The translations under genes were made by a program, and so were the position numbers. From the NCBI GenBank assembly GCA_020410785.1, contig CP084573.1, positions 1,240,001 through 1,304,000 on the forward strand: a stretch of 64,000 bases of DNA, written 5' to 3'. Below the pieces are notes generated by a model, which worked only from the letters and a program-made list of their open reading frames with translations, had not been told where the DNA came from and searched no databases. Below, piece by piece: positions 44,720 through 53,839 of the stretch. The stretch's first letter is position 1, and every line of letters begins with the position of its first letter. The stretch is from Rickettsia endosymbiont of Culicoides impunctatus. Lineage in GTDB: Bacteria; Pseudomonadota; Alphaproteobacteria; Rickettsiales; Rickettsiaceae.

Positions 44720-45677
44720 TCACATTTTTTTTGAATATATCCTCTCTTCAATCTCGTGACGAAAATGACGAATTAAACCTTGAATAGGCCAAGCAGAGGC
44801 ATCTCCAAGACCGCAAATAGTATGCCCCTCGATCATTTTAGTCACGTCTAACAATTGATCTATTTCTTCTATTTTTGCCTGACCTCGTACTAATCTCATC
44901 ATAATTCGCCACATCCACCCTGTGCCTTCTCTGCATGGGCTACACTGACCACAAGATTCATGCATGTAGAATTTACTAAGCCTGGCAATAGCGTAAATAA
45001 TATCCGTAGAATTATCCATAACAATAATTCCACCAGTCCCAAGAGCCGAGCCAGCTAATTTCACACTATCAAAATCCATTGCCAAATCTTCACATAGTGA
45101 CTTTGGTAACAATGGTACTGACGAACCACCCGGAATAATAGCTTTCAGATTATCCCAACCACCACGTACACCTCCAGCATATTTTTCAATCAGCTCCTTT
45201 AAAGGTATGCCCATAGCTTCTTCAACATTACATGGTCTATTTACGTGACCAGAAATACAGTATAGCCCGTTGCACATTGGATGCTTCGTTATAAAATTCA
45301 CCACGAATATATATATAGCAAGTATGTGCGTTAATAGCAAAACTGGCAAGCAAACAGCCTTCAAGCAATTTGTGCGGCTCATGTCTTAGAATATCACGAT
45401 CCTTGCATGTACCAGGCTCTGATTCATCAGCATTAACCACTAAATAGCTAGGTTTCGGGTGTTCTTTAGGCATAAACGACCATTTAATACCAGTTGGAAA
45501 TCCAGCACCGCTCCGTCCTCGCAAACCTGATTTTTTTATTTCATCAATTATCCATTCTCTACCTCTAATAATAAAATCTTTCGTATTATCCCAATCTCCA
45601 CGTTGCTTGCTACTTATTATATCATATTTTTTCTGCCCACTAAGATTAGAAAAAATTTTATTGCTAGTTTGTAACAT
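44720..45677 (-). pseudogene. nuoF: NADH dehydrogenase I subunit F, internally deleted
   Basis: N-terminal frame 45237-45677 ends [19 protein letters not shown]. The C-terminal frame 44720-45382 resumes in another phase at [19 protein letters not shown] and carries [17 protein letters not shown] (4Fe-4S cysteines) to the normal end. Between them about 90 residues found in all NuoF proteins are missing, including the GAGAYICGEETAL region that binds FMN/NADH. The deletion also shifts the frame. Complex I needs NuoF, so either another copy exists elsewhere or this lineage has lost NADH oxidation by complex I. A MITE lies directly downstream. Confidence 0.85.
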
Positions 45678-45930
45678 AATTTACTCTTAGAATATCTACA
45701 AATGAGAGTATAGATGAAGGTAAATAATTGTGAAGAATAAATTTAGGGGTTTTTATCAGGATGGTTTAAAATAATTATTGCTATCCCGAATTGGGGTATT
45801 ACCTCAGAAAACATTTAACATTATTCTAATAAATACAAAAATAGGAAACAAAATTATTATTTTTTTGCCTTGACTTTTCAGTCCAGTATCCAATTATCGT
45901 GCTATTGCTTCAACACAACTACAAAATGGT

Positions 45931-46036
45931 ATAGTCAATTGATGAGAAGTTGGTGACGTTGTCACTGGTTGCTTGCCTATTAGTTATAGGTATCGCTCCA
46001 TCGCTCCTAGCTCCAAATTCTCCTGAATTGACTATA
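45931..46036 (-). repeat. Rickettsia palindromic element (RPE-like), copy 2
   Basis: 106 bases with inverted ends ATAGTCAATT and AATTGACTAT, closely related to the copies in the terminase fragment and mutL. It lies 14 bases beyond the stop of the aspartic protease and is intergenic. The rest of 45678-45930 shows no gene. Confidence 0.85.
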
Positions 46037-46050
46037 AAGTGGCGAAATCT

Positions 46051-46754
46051 TCACCAACTTAAAGTCAACATATCTCGATCTATTCTGAACCCTTTAAAAC
46101 GCTCTAATACTGACATACCTAGTAGTGATATATCGAGACCACCAGTGCCTATATGAGCTTCAATATTTCTAAAGAAAGCTCTGTTATCAATCACTACACT
46201 ATCTAATTTCACGGGGCAGCCGTACTAGTACCATTAGCCGTCGAGTAAATTCTAGTGTAATGTAGTTTTGATAAGTCAAATCCTAGCATTTTAGCATCAT
46301 TAGTAGTAAGGGCAACATCACTTGCTCCGGTATCAATCATAAATTTAATTTTTACTCCATTTACCAGTACGTCAATGTAAAAATGTCCGTCGCTACTACG
46401 GCTAATCACTAATTCTCCTTGTTTATTGACCCAATTATATGATGGTATTAGTACGGATATGACTCGTTGTGTGGTATAATTTAATTCAAATCTGAAAGCG
46501 TAACCAATAATTATGATCAAGAAAATTAGCCCCCAGATTAATAGCTGAATAGAGACGATCTTTACCCCCTTTTGATTGAAGGAATTATAAACGATACTGA
46601 TAATAATCAAAATCATTACAAAGCAAGATATACTCTTCTGGCTACTCCAAGAGAATCCAGGAAATTGTGCATCTACCAATTTACGTATCAAGAAGGTAAT
46701 GACCGTACTAATACATAAAAGCATTGTTAACTTTATAAGACTCTTATTGCTCAC
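46051..46754 (-). pseudogene. Retropepsin-like aspartic protease, frameshifted (APRc-like)
   Basis: N-terminal membrane region with about three helices (residues ~8-95), then HFYIDVLVNGVKIKFMIDTG with ASDVAL: the DTG catalytic motif of single-domain retropepsins. Frame 46209-46754 stops after NGTSTAAP. With one more C in the CCCC run at ~46210 it continues as VKLDSVVIDNRAFFRNIEAH, then GLDISLLGMSVLERFKGFRI and LTLSW, giving ~234 aa, the size of Rickettsia APRc. The start GTG overlaps the glnQ stop (GTGA). Probably inactivated by a homopolymer slip. Confidence 0.78.
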
Positions 46755-47473
46755 ATTAAGTCACCTATATTCTCTAAAAATAATCTTGCTCTATGAGATT
46801 TTGGCTTTTCAAAAAATTCTGCGGCTGGCTGATCGGCTAGAACTTGCCCGTGATTCATAAAAATTATCCTATCCGCTATCGCTTTGGCAAATTTGATATG
46901 GTGAGTAACAACAATCATCGTCATTTGACTTTTTAATGAAGAGATAATTTCAATAATATCTTTAATATTTTCAGGGTCTAAAGCTGAAGTAGGCTCGTCA
47001 AATAACATTACCTCTGGATCCATCATTAAGGCTCGACAAATGGCTACTCGCTGTTTTTGTCCTCCAGATAGATTGATAGGAAAAGCAGTAACTTTTTGTT
47101 TTAAACCAAATTGCTCTAATAATTTTTTCGCCTTAGAAATGGCAGTCATCTGCTGCATTTTCAAAATATTAACAGGAGCATATATTAAATTATCCTGAAC
47201 ATTTAAGTGTGGGAAAAGATTAAAAGATTGGAAAACCATACCAATTTTAAGGCAAAGCTTCCTTTTATTCTTTTGAGTTAACTTTTTGTTATCAACAAAC
47301 ACTTGTCCAGTAGTAGGTATTTCTAACGCATTAATAATTCGTAATAAAGTGGATTTACCACTACCAGAAGAACCTATAATCGCTATAGTTTCCTTTTTTT
47401 TGAACTCAAGACTAACATCTTTAACAGCATAAATTTTACTATATTTTTTTGAAACCTTATCAACTACTATCAT
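46751..47473 (-). CDS. glnQ: Amino-acid ABC transporter ATP-binding protein
   Basis: 240 aa. Walker A IGSSGSGKST (residues ~34-43), Q-loop MVFQSFNLFPHL, signature LSGGQKQR, Walker B VMLFDEPTSALDP and switch His in VVTHH give a complete ABC ATPase of the polar amino-acid (GlnQ) subfamily. It energises a membrane permease not encoded nearby. Two bases downstream of the metallo-hydrolase gene and overlapping the protease start, it sits in a three-gene leftward operon. Confidence 0.9.
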   Translation of the reverse strand: MIVVDKVSKKYSKIYAVKDVSLEFKKKETIAIIGSSGSGKSTLLRIINALEIPTTGQVFVDNKKLTQKNKRKLCLKIGMVFQSFNLFPHLNVQDNLIYAPVNILKMQQMTAISKAKKLLEQFGLKQKVTAFPINLSGGQKQRVAICRALMMDPEVMLFDEPTSALDPENIKDIIEIISSLKSQMTMIVVTHHIKFAKAIADRIIFMNHGQVLADQPAAEFFEKPKSHRARLFLENIGDLM

Positions 47474-47474
47474 A

Positions 47475-48221
47475 CTAAACTATAAATTTGTAACCATCAT
47501 ATAGAGGTTTTATATTGCTTGGCAATATTTTTGATATCTCGTGATAATCAATAAAATGATTCATATTAGTTAATAATATTTGTTGCGGTTTGTATTCATA
47601 TTCCCACTGGAGGATTTTATCTAATCCTGCATGGCAATCATTAGATTCGTATGCCATACAATCTAATATCCACACTTTGATATTTCTTAAGAATGATTTG
47701 GACTCTGCCGGAAAATCTGCCACATCACTAGAATATACAAAATCATCTACTCTAATACCTAAACTATCTATAGGACCATGATGCTGTCTAAAAAATTGTA
47801 CCTCTATGGTGTTAATTTTAAATTTTGCGAAAAAATCTACCGGTCTTGCAATCAGTCTATCCGGAGCAAACAAGTGTTGGTGACGATTCTCAGTTCTCAA
47901 TGCTGTAGCATTATCAGTAAAAATTTCTAAAGGTCTTTTCTGAAAGAATGGAAATACACGTAGATCATCAATACCGTTAACATGATCTGCATGATAATGG
48001 GTTAATATGGCACTGCCCACTTTTTTAATCTTTTCTCGTAGTAACTGCTCCTTAATGTCGAAACCAAAATCAACAAGAATTTGACTATTACCATCATCCA
48101 TATATATTGATGATCTAGTTCTTTTATTGTGACTTGAAGTCGAGGTGCATGTACTACAATCACAATTAATTATCGGTAGACCAAGTGATGAACCACATCC
48201 GAGTACTGTTATTTCTAGCAT
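47475..48221 (-). CDS. MBL-fold metallo-hydrolase (PhnP-like)
   Basis: 248 aa. The N-terminus LEITVLGCGSSLGLPIINCDCSTC matches PhnP-like phosphodiesterases, including the extra cysteine pair. LTHYHADHVNGIDDLR is the HxHxDH zinc motif, and further ligands are FFRQHHGP, VYSSDVADF and a C-terminal NMNHFIDY. The subgroup hydrolyses cyclic phosphates or small phosphodiesters; the actual substrate is unknown. First gene of the operon with glnQ. Confidence 0.85.
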   Translation of the reverse strand: MLEITVLGCGSSLGLPIINCDCSTCTSTSSHNKRTRSSIYMDDGNSQILVDFGFDIKEQLLREKIKKVGSAILTHYHADHVNGIDDLRVFPFFQKRPLEIFTDNATALRTENRHQHLFAPDRLIARPVDFFAKFKINTIEVQFFRQHHGPIDSLGIRVDDFVYSSDVADFPAESKSFLRNIKVWILDCMAYESNDCHAGLDKILQWEYEYKPQQILLTNMNHFIDYHEISKILPSNIKPLYDGYKFIV

Positions 48222-48260
48222 AATATTATTTACTTAAATCAAATAAAATTGAAATTGAAA

Positions 48261-48902
48261 ATGTTTGAACTTTTATATAATTTCCAAGGTCTTAATCAAG
48301 AGATATTCTTGTGGATCAATAGAATAACTAACCACTTTAGCATAATAGCTTATATTCTACAAATCATCTCTTATTGTTTTAATATTATCAACTTTACTAT
48401 CGTTTATTTGATATATTGCGTATATTTTTACATTCAGATAAAAAAGATTCAAGATTTTAATCATCGTCAGAGCAAATTTTGGGCTATATATAATAAAATG
48501 GTAATGATTGGTATAATTTATACGATATTCGGTTGTATTTATGCTCTACTTAAGTTTTCGGTTAATCTACCTAGACCATTTTGCTCATTGCCTATTAACA
48601 GTTTTGTAACAATTGCTAATATTGAACTTGAAAGATGTTTGTCTAGTTTTCCAAGCAGTCATTCTGGGTTAGCATTATTGGTTGCCTACTGTATTTGGTC
48701 ATATATAACAATGAGACAAAAAATTATAACCATTTTGATTGTTATTTTAGTGGCGATATCACGTATTACTCTTGCTATGCACTACCCAGCTGATATTATT
48801 TATAGTTTCCTTATCACCATAATAATTATCATACTTGGCAGAATAGTTTTTAGAATTTTTGCCAATAACTTAATAAAATGGCTAGGAGGTTGCCTGCAAT
48901 AA
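48261..48902 (+). CDS. PAP2-family membrane phosphatase
   Basis: 213 aa from ATG 48261 (two upstream TTG codons are possible). About six hydrophobic helices. The acid phosphatase triad is present: KFSVNLPRP, SSFPSSHSG and SRITLAMHYPAD (catalytic His pair). Such enzymes dephosphorylate undecaprenyl pyrophosphate, lipid A or phosphatidic acid. The sequence does not say which. Divergent from the metallo-hydrolase gene. Confidence 0.85.
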   Translation: MFELLYNFQGLNQEIFLWINRITNHFSIIAYILQIISYCFNIINFTIVYLIYCVYFYIQIKKIQDFNHRQSKFWAIYNKMVMIGIIYTIFGCIYALLKFSVNLPRPFCSLPINSFVTIANIELERCLSSFPSSHSGLALLVAYCIWSYITMRQKIITILIVILVAISRITLAMHYPADIIYSFLITIIIIILGRIVFRIFANNLIKWLGGCLQ

Positions 48903-48943
48903 CTAATTAATTTAATCTTTCATTGATCTACCTAATTTTTATT

Positions 48944-48971
48944 TTGAATAAATGCAACTTTGTTTTATAAT
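48944..48971 (+). promoter_or_regulatory. Probable sigma-70 promoter for zinc-finger/mutL operon
   Basis: TTGAAT (48944-48949), 16-base spacer, perfect TATAAT (48966-48971), 38 bases before the ATG of the zinc-finger gene. Confidence 0.55.
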
Positions 48972-49008
48972 GATATTATCCTAAAAACTCTCATATAGCT
49001 TTAATTTT

Positions 49009-49167
49009 ATGCAAAATGTAGAAATTATTGAGACTATCTCTACATCAATATCATGTTCTGGCAGAGAGTCGCCTTATGATCATCCAAGAATTTATTTGGA
49101 AATTGATTCAGCCAAGGGTTCTATTATGTGTCCTTATTGTAGTAAAAAATTTGTGTTAATTAAGTAA
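49009..49167 (+). CDS. Zinc-finger (zf-CHCC, NDUFS6-like) small protein
   Basis: 52 aa, MQNVEIIETISTSISCSGRE followed by SPYDHPRIYLEI and MCPYCSKKFVLIK. The C...H...C-x2-C pattern is the CHCC zinc-finger domain related to the mitochondrial complex I subunit NDUFS6, widespread in alphaproteobacteria. The stop TAA shares one base with the mutL ATG (TAATG), so translation is coupled. Confidence 0.82.
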   Translation: MQNVEIIETISTSISCSGRESPYDHPRIYLEIDSAKGSIMCPYCSKKFVLIK

Positions 49168-51161
49168 TGAAGATAAAACTCCTATCAGATAGTACTATAA
49201 ATCGTATCGCTGCTGGAGAGGTAATTGAACGACCAGCTTCGGTGGTAAAAGAACTAGTTGAGAATGCTATTGATGCAGCTAGCACTAAGATAGATATAAT
49301 GCTTGAACAAGCAGGGAAAAATCTTATTGTTATTTCTGATAATGGAGTAGGTATGTCTGAGGATGACCTAAATATTGCCGTAGAGCGTCATACTACTTCT
49401 AAACTTGATGAGCTAGATTTGTTAAATATTCACACTTTTGGCTTTCGCGGAGAGGCATTACCTTCTATAGGATCTGTAAGTAAGATGCTGATTACTTCAA
49501 AGGCACGTGGAGCTGATAGAGCATATCAGATGCAAATTAGTGGTGGGAATAATAAAGGAAGCAAGCCTACCATTCATAACGAAGGTACTAAGATTGAAAT
49601 ACGAGATTTATTCTTTGCTACTCCTGCAAGATTAAAGTTCTTAAGATCTGATAAAACCGAATTTGCAGCTTCAGTAGATGTAATAAAGAAAATTGCATTA
49701 GCTCATCCTAAAATCAGTATTAATTTATCTCATGATGGTAAAAATATCCTAAAAGTAAAAGGGCAAGATGGTAATTTTGACGAAATTCTAAAGCAAAGAA
49801 TAATTGATATAGTAGGTTATGATTTTATTGAAAATTCGGTTCATATTAATCTACAAAGACCAGAAATTTCAGTATATGGCTTTACTAGTATTCCTACCTT
49901 TAATAGAGCTTCTGCTGAGGATCAGTTTTTATTTGTTAATAACAGACCAGTCAAGGATAAATTACTACAAATCGCTTTAAGAGTAGCATATCAGGATTAC
50001 TTAGCTCGGGATAGACACCCAGTTTCAGTTCTGTTTCTACAGATAGATCCCCAAATGGTTGACGTTAATGTTCATCCTGCCAAAACAGAAGTAAGGTTTC
50101 ACGATCCAAATACCATACGAGGATTGCTGATAAGCTCTATCAAGGATGCCCTTACCACTAAAAGTCATATGGTTTCAACGAATATTGCCACAACTGCCTT
50201 AGGTCTTTTTCGAAATACGGCAACTACTAATAGTGCTGTTAAAACAAATATACCATGGCAAAAAAGTCCTAGCTCTTCAAAAAAAATATATCAGGATAAT
50301 TTAAGCCCACATAATTTAAACGTATCTGATAATAGCAGTATTTATCGAGTCCAGAATTTAACTCTCCCTAAATCCAACCAAAATAGTTCTAATATTCAAC
50401 AGCCATTAATAAAGACTGAACCTCATGCTAAAGTAGAGGTAGTAGAGGACTCTATAGTCAATTCAGGAGAGTTGGATAACAGGAGCGATGGAGCAACGCC
50501 TATAAGTAATAGGCGAGCATTGAGCGACGACGTCACCAACTTCTCACTAACTGATTGTACTCATACTGATCACAAAAATGTGTCACTCGGAGCGGCAAGA
50601 GCACAATTGCACGGTACTTATATAATATCACAAACAGCAGATAGTATTGTTATCGTAGATCAACATGCAGCCCATGAACGTTTGGGATACGAAAAAATTA
50701 AACAGACGATAAGTAATAATGGATTAATTAAGCAGAGATTACTGATACCTGAGATAGTAGAATTACCAGATGTCAAAAGAGCCGATTTATTATATAATAA
50801 GAAGGTAGATCTTTCTAAATTAGGTTTAAGCATAGAAAAATTTGGCGAGCGATCCATCATTGTATCAGAGGCTCCAAGCCTATTAGGAGATATCAATATA
50901 AGCCAACTTATTCAAGACTTAGCAGATAATTTATCTGATCTTGGCGAAAGTATTTCCTTGATTCAATTGATTGAACATGTTACAGAAACATATGCATGTC
51001 ATTATTCTATCAGAGCAGGTCGTAAATTATCTTCTGAAGAAATGAATGAATTGTTAAGGCAAATGGAGAAAACTCCTTTTTCAGGTCAATGTAATCATGG
51101 TAGACCAACTTACATTGAACTCAAACTCAAAGATATTGAGCGATTATTTGGACGTACATAA
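49167..51161 (+). CDS. mutL: DNA mismatch repair protein MutL with in-frame palindromic element
   Basis: 664 aa. The N-terminal GHKL ATPase is complete: ELVENAIDAA, ISDNGVGMS, RHTTSKL, TFGFRGEAL. The C-terminal dimerisation domain contains DQHAAHERLGYE, the DQHA-x2-E-x4-E metal site of endonuclease-type MutL, as expected without MutH. The linker between them (residues ~330-470) holds about 34 residues encoded by an RPE (RSDGATPISNRRALSDDVTN, from ~429). The frame is uninterrupted, and the linker is tolerant, so function is probably kept. Confidence 0.95.
   Translation: MKIKLLSDSTINRIAAGEVIERPASVVKELVENAIDAASTKIDIMLEQAGKNLIVISDNGVGMSEDDLNIAVERHTTSKLDELDLLNIHTFGFRGEALPSIGSVSKMLITSKARGADRAYQMQISGGNNKGSKPTIHNEGTKIEIRDLFFATPARLKFLRSDKTEFAASVDVIKKIALAHPKISINLSHDGKNILKVKGQDGNFDEILKQRIIDIVGYDFIENSVHINLQRPEISVYGFTSIPTFNRASAEDQFLFVNNRPVKDKLLQIALRVAYQDYLARDRHPVSVLFLQIDPQMVDVNVHPAKTEVRFHDPNTIRGLLISSIKDALTTKSHMVSTNIATTALGLFRNTATTNSAVKTNIPWQKSPSSSKKIYQDNLSPHNLNVSDNSSIYRVQNLTLPKSNQNSSNIQQPLIKTEPHAKVEVVEDSIVNSGELDNRSDGATPISNRRALSDDVTNFSLTDCTHTDHKNVSLGAARAQLHGTYIISQTADSIVIVDQHAAHERLGYEKIKQTISNNGLIKQRLLIPEIVELPDVKRADLLYNKKVDLSKLGLSIEKFGERSIIVSEAPSLLGDINISQLIQDLADNLSDLGESISLIQLIEHVTETYACHYSIRAGRKLSSEEMNELLRQMEKTPFSGQCNHGRPTYIELKLKDIERLFGRT
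50454..50556 (+). repeat. Rickettsia palindromic element (RPE-like), copy 3, inside mutL
   Basis: About 103 bases starting ATAGTCAATTCAGGAGAG, read in the same orientation and reading phase as the copy in the terminase fragment, adding ~34 codons without a stop. Confidence 0.9.
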
Positions 51162-51331
51162 TTGATATAGTCAATTGTAAAGAAAATAGTTTATCATGTT
51201 TTTAATGGAAATCGTAGTTTTCTATAATTTTCTGTTTTTAAATCAAGCATCGAATCGCTTCAAAGCTTAGGATCGATAATATTTACAGCCAATTGCTAAT
51301 TGTCTAGCAATTGGCAATTGAGGTTAATATA

Positions 51332-52576
51332 ATGTTTAACTATAATAATATATTTGATAATCACATAACTAGAATTAAACAAGAAGGCAGATACCGTGAA
51401 TTTGTTCCTGTTCAAAGGCAGGCAGATAATTTCCCGTCCGCTTGGTATGTTGATAAAGAAATTGTCATGTGGTGTATCAATGATTATCTTGGAATGAGTA
51501 AGCACCCAGATGTCACCAAAGCTGCTCTAGAGGCTACAGCAAAATATGGCATTGGTTCTGGCGGTACAAGAAATATAGGTGGCAATAATAGCTGCATAAT
51601 AGAATTAGAGCAAGAATTAGCAACCCTACATAATAAAGAATCAGCTTTAGTCTTCACTTCCGGTTATGTTGCCAATGATACCACCCTTGCAACACTAGCA
51701 AAAATAATGCCTAATATAGTTTTTTTCTCAGATGAGTTAAATCACGCTTCTATTATTTCTGGTATATGTAACTCAAAAGCTGAAAAACATATTTATCGAC
51801 ATATTGATGTTCAACATCTTGAAGAACTACTTAAAAAGGTAGATATTAATAGACCAAAGATTATTGTTTTTGAATCCGCTTATTCTATGGACGGATTATT
51901 TTCTCCAATAGAAAAAATAGTGAATTTAGCTAAAAAATATAATGCTTTAACTTTTATTGACGAAGTACATACAGTGGGTCTATATGGCAAGCATGGTGCT
52001 GGTATTGCCGATCTTCAAGGTTGTGCTGATAAAATTAATATTATCCAGGGAACCCTTGGCAAGGCTTATGGTGTTATTGGTGGTTATATTGCAGCGGATC
52101 GTCAGATTATAGATTCTATAAGACTTACGGCTCCAGGTTTTATATTCACCACCTCTTTACCGCCAATTATCGCTTCGGCAGCAACTAAAAGTATTCATCA
52201 TTTAAAAAATTCTAATATAGAAAGGGAAACTTACCAAAAGGTAATAGCCAAGGTAAAAAAATCTTTTGATCAAGCTAAAGTGAATTATTTTAAAAATGAT
52301 AGCCATATTATACCAATAATTATTGGCGACCCAATTAAAGCCAAACAAGCCTCTAATATGTTGTTGAATGACTATAATATTTATGTTCAGCATATCAACT
52401 TTCCAACAGTACCACGTGGCACAGAACGCTTAAGAATCATTCCAACACCCAACCATACCGATCAAATGATTCAGGATCTTACCAAAGCTCTTGTTGAAAT
52501 TCTTAGTGTACTGGATATATCGCCATCCATCAATTCCCATTCTATAATAAAATTACCTCTATACCCCGCAGCGTAG
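51332..52576 (+). CDS. hemA: 5-aminolevulinate synthase
   Basis: 414 aa from ATG 51332 with GAGG nine bases upstream; the open frame reaches back to TTG 51311, which I do not choose. This PLP enzyme condenses glycine and succinyl-CoA, the first step of haem synthesis in alphaproteobacteria. Motifs: WCINDYLGMSKHPDV, GSGGTRNIGGNN, FIDEVHTVGLYG (PLP-binding Asp) and GTLGKAYGVIGGY (Schiff-base Lys). Length and all active-site regions are normal. Confidence 0.95.
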   Translation: MFNYNNIFDNHITRIKQEGRYREFVPVQRQADNFPSAWYVDKEIVMWCINDYLGMSKHPDVTKAALEATAKYGIGSGGTRNIGGNNSCIIELEQELATLHNKESALVFTSGYVANDTTLATLAKIMPNIVFFSDELNHASIISGICNSKAEKHIYRHIDVQHLEELLKKVDINRPKIIVFESAYSMDGLFSPIEKIVNLAKKYNALTFIDEVHTVGLYGKHGAGIADLQGCADKINIIQGTLGKAYGVIGGYIAADRQIIDSIRLTAPGFIFTTSLPPIIASAATKSIHHLKNSNIERETYQKVIAKVKKSFDQAKVNYFKNDSHIIPIIIGDPIKAKQASNMLLNDYNIYVQHINFPTVPRGTERLRIIPTPNHTDQMIQDLTKALVEILSVLDISPSINSHSIIKLPLYPAA

Positions 52577-52644
52577 ATATGGGACTGTTGAAAGAAGAGA
52601 TAGGTATGGTATAATGGTTAAAAAGAAAAAAAGAGAGTTGTAGA

Positions 52645-52812
52645 ATGTCTTCGAATCAAATGACGATGGTATGTCTAAATCAGTTAGTTAACGCAAATCA
52701 TCAATATCGTAAATTTAAAGAATTAAAAACTATTGAATCCAAAGCTAATTATAAAGGTTATGGCATTTTGCGTCTTTTTAAATGCTTACTGTTACAATTT
52801 ATCGATGGATAG
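52645..52812 (+). pseudogene. Transposase N-terminal fragment
   Basis: MSSNQMTMVCLNQLVNANHQ, then FKELKTIESKANYKGYGILR and LFKCLLLQFIDG, stop. The KGYGxxRLFKCLLLQF text is the usual beginning of an IS5-group rickettsial transposase; nothing of the catalytic domain follows. The stretch 52813-52990 has no gene I can support. Confidence 0.5.
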
Positions 52813-52981
52813 TTTTGCTGTGGCTAGCTGGGGGAATATTCCATTAATCGAGATTCGCCTATAGAGACTCTACTACTGTTGGTGATTTGTATGTCGAGCC
52901 GATACAAGGCACAGCAAATGTTTTTATAAGAAAGCATTTGTGATTGGAAGAACATAATATTATACTTTTATATGACCATAA

Positions 52982-53188
52982 TATATAGTAGATGATGTTA
53001 AAAATAACCATAGTTCTTTTGTTATAACCAAAAGAAAATTGCCTATAGCTAAAATTGTTCCTTTAGATTCAAATAAAGTTGATACTAATAAAAATTACTT
53101 TGGTTGCATGAAAGGAACAGTAAAAATAAAAGATGATATTATAAACTGTAACTTAGAACATGATTGGAAAGTTATCAATGACCAATGA
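52982..53188 (+). pseudogene. VapB/Phd-like antitoxin remnant
   Basis: The frame DVKNNHSSFVITKRKLPIAK, IVPLDSNKV, then NYFGCMKGTVKIKDDIINC with HDWKVINDQ follows Phd/VapB antitoxins (ITKRGKPVAKLVP and FGCMKGTVKI). No start codon remains. A stop lies just upstream at 52979-52981, so the N-terminal DNA-binding part is lost. Confidence 0.65.
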
Positions 53189-53296
53189 TCCAATGATTAA
53201 TTTGGAAAGACTGACTTTAGATACTCATATTCTAATATGGTATACTGAAGGTATAAACCTATCAAAGGAACAAGTTAAAATACTCAAAATCTAAAC
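53178..53296 (+). pseudogene. VapC PIN-domain toxin fragment
   Basis: Starts ATGACCAATGATCC overlapping the antitoxin end, encoding MTNDPMINLERLTLDTHILI, then WYTEGINLSKEQV. LDTHILIW is the first acidic motif of PIN RNases. After ~34 codons it runs into MITE/IS5 sequence and stops, so the toxin is dead. Confidence 0.65.
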
Positions 53297-53836
53297 AATT
53301 AAAATTTTGTTCACAGAGCCTAGAAAATATACGCCTAAAATGTTTGATTTTACCAAAGAAACATTCAATTAAATGGCGTTCTTTATAAATATGTTTATCA
53401 TATTCACGTTGTACTTTACTATTAGATTTTGGTGTATAACAACCTCACATCCCTTATTTGCTAAGCTTTCTACAAACTTACTACTATCATATCCTTTATC
53501 GGCTATCACCGTCGTATTCTGAACATCTTTAGTAAGATTTTCAGCCTGAGTGATATCATTTCTTTGCCCAGCAGTTATTATAAACTTCAGTGGCATCAAC
53601 GAGGGCATGAATTTTAGTATTAAAACCACCTTTGCTTCTACCTAAATTCTTGTTGTGTATAGCTTTTTTTTCTTAAAAAATGATAAAATTGCTTTCCACG
53701 CTTGCTCTTCTATGTAATACTTCATATTGGTAGTTCCTTGATTTCGATCACTAAAACTACCATTTCTTCTTACTATTGCAATTTCTTTATTCTCCTCTGA
53801 TAACTTAACAAAAAATTTTGTCAACAGAGCTTAGGA
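53277..53836 (-). mobile_element. Degraded IS5-type element with nested MITE end
   Basis: 53277-53322 equals the last ~45 bases of the MITE at 44552-44710. Beyond it IS5 transposase coding runs leftward: ADKGYDSSKFVESLANKGCEV and ITAGQRNDITQAENLTKD (53369-53629, shifted frames) and the N-terminal part MKYYIEEQAWKAILSFFKKK (53642-53824). The middle (RQFIEAIWFIAR to the first catalytic Asp) is deleted. The outer end at 53836 reads GTCAACAGAGC. Confidence 0.7.
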
Positions 53837-53839
53837 AGG

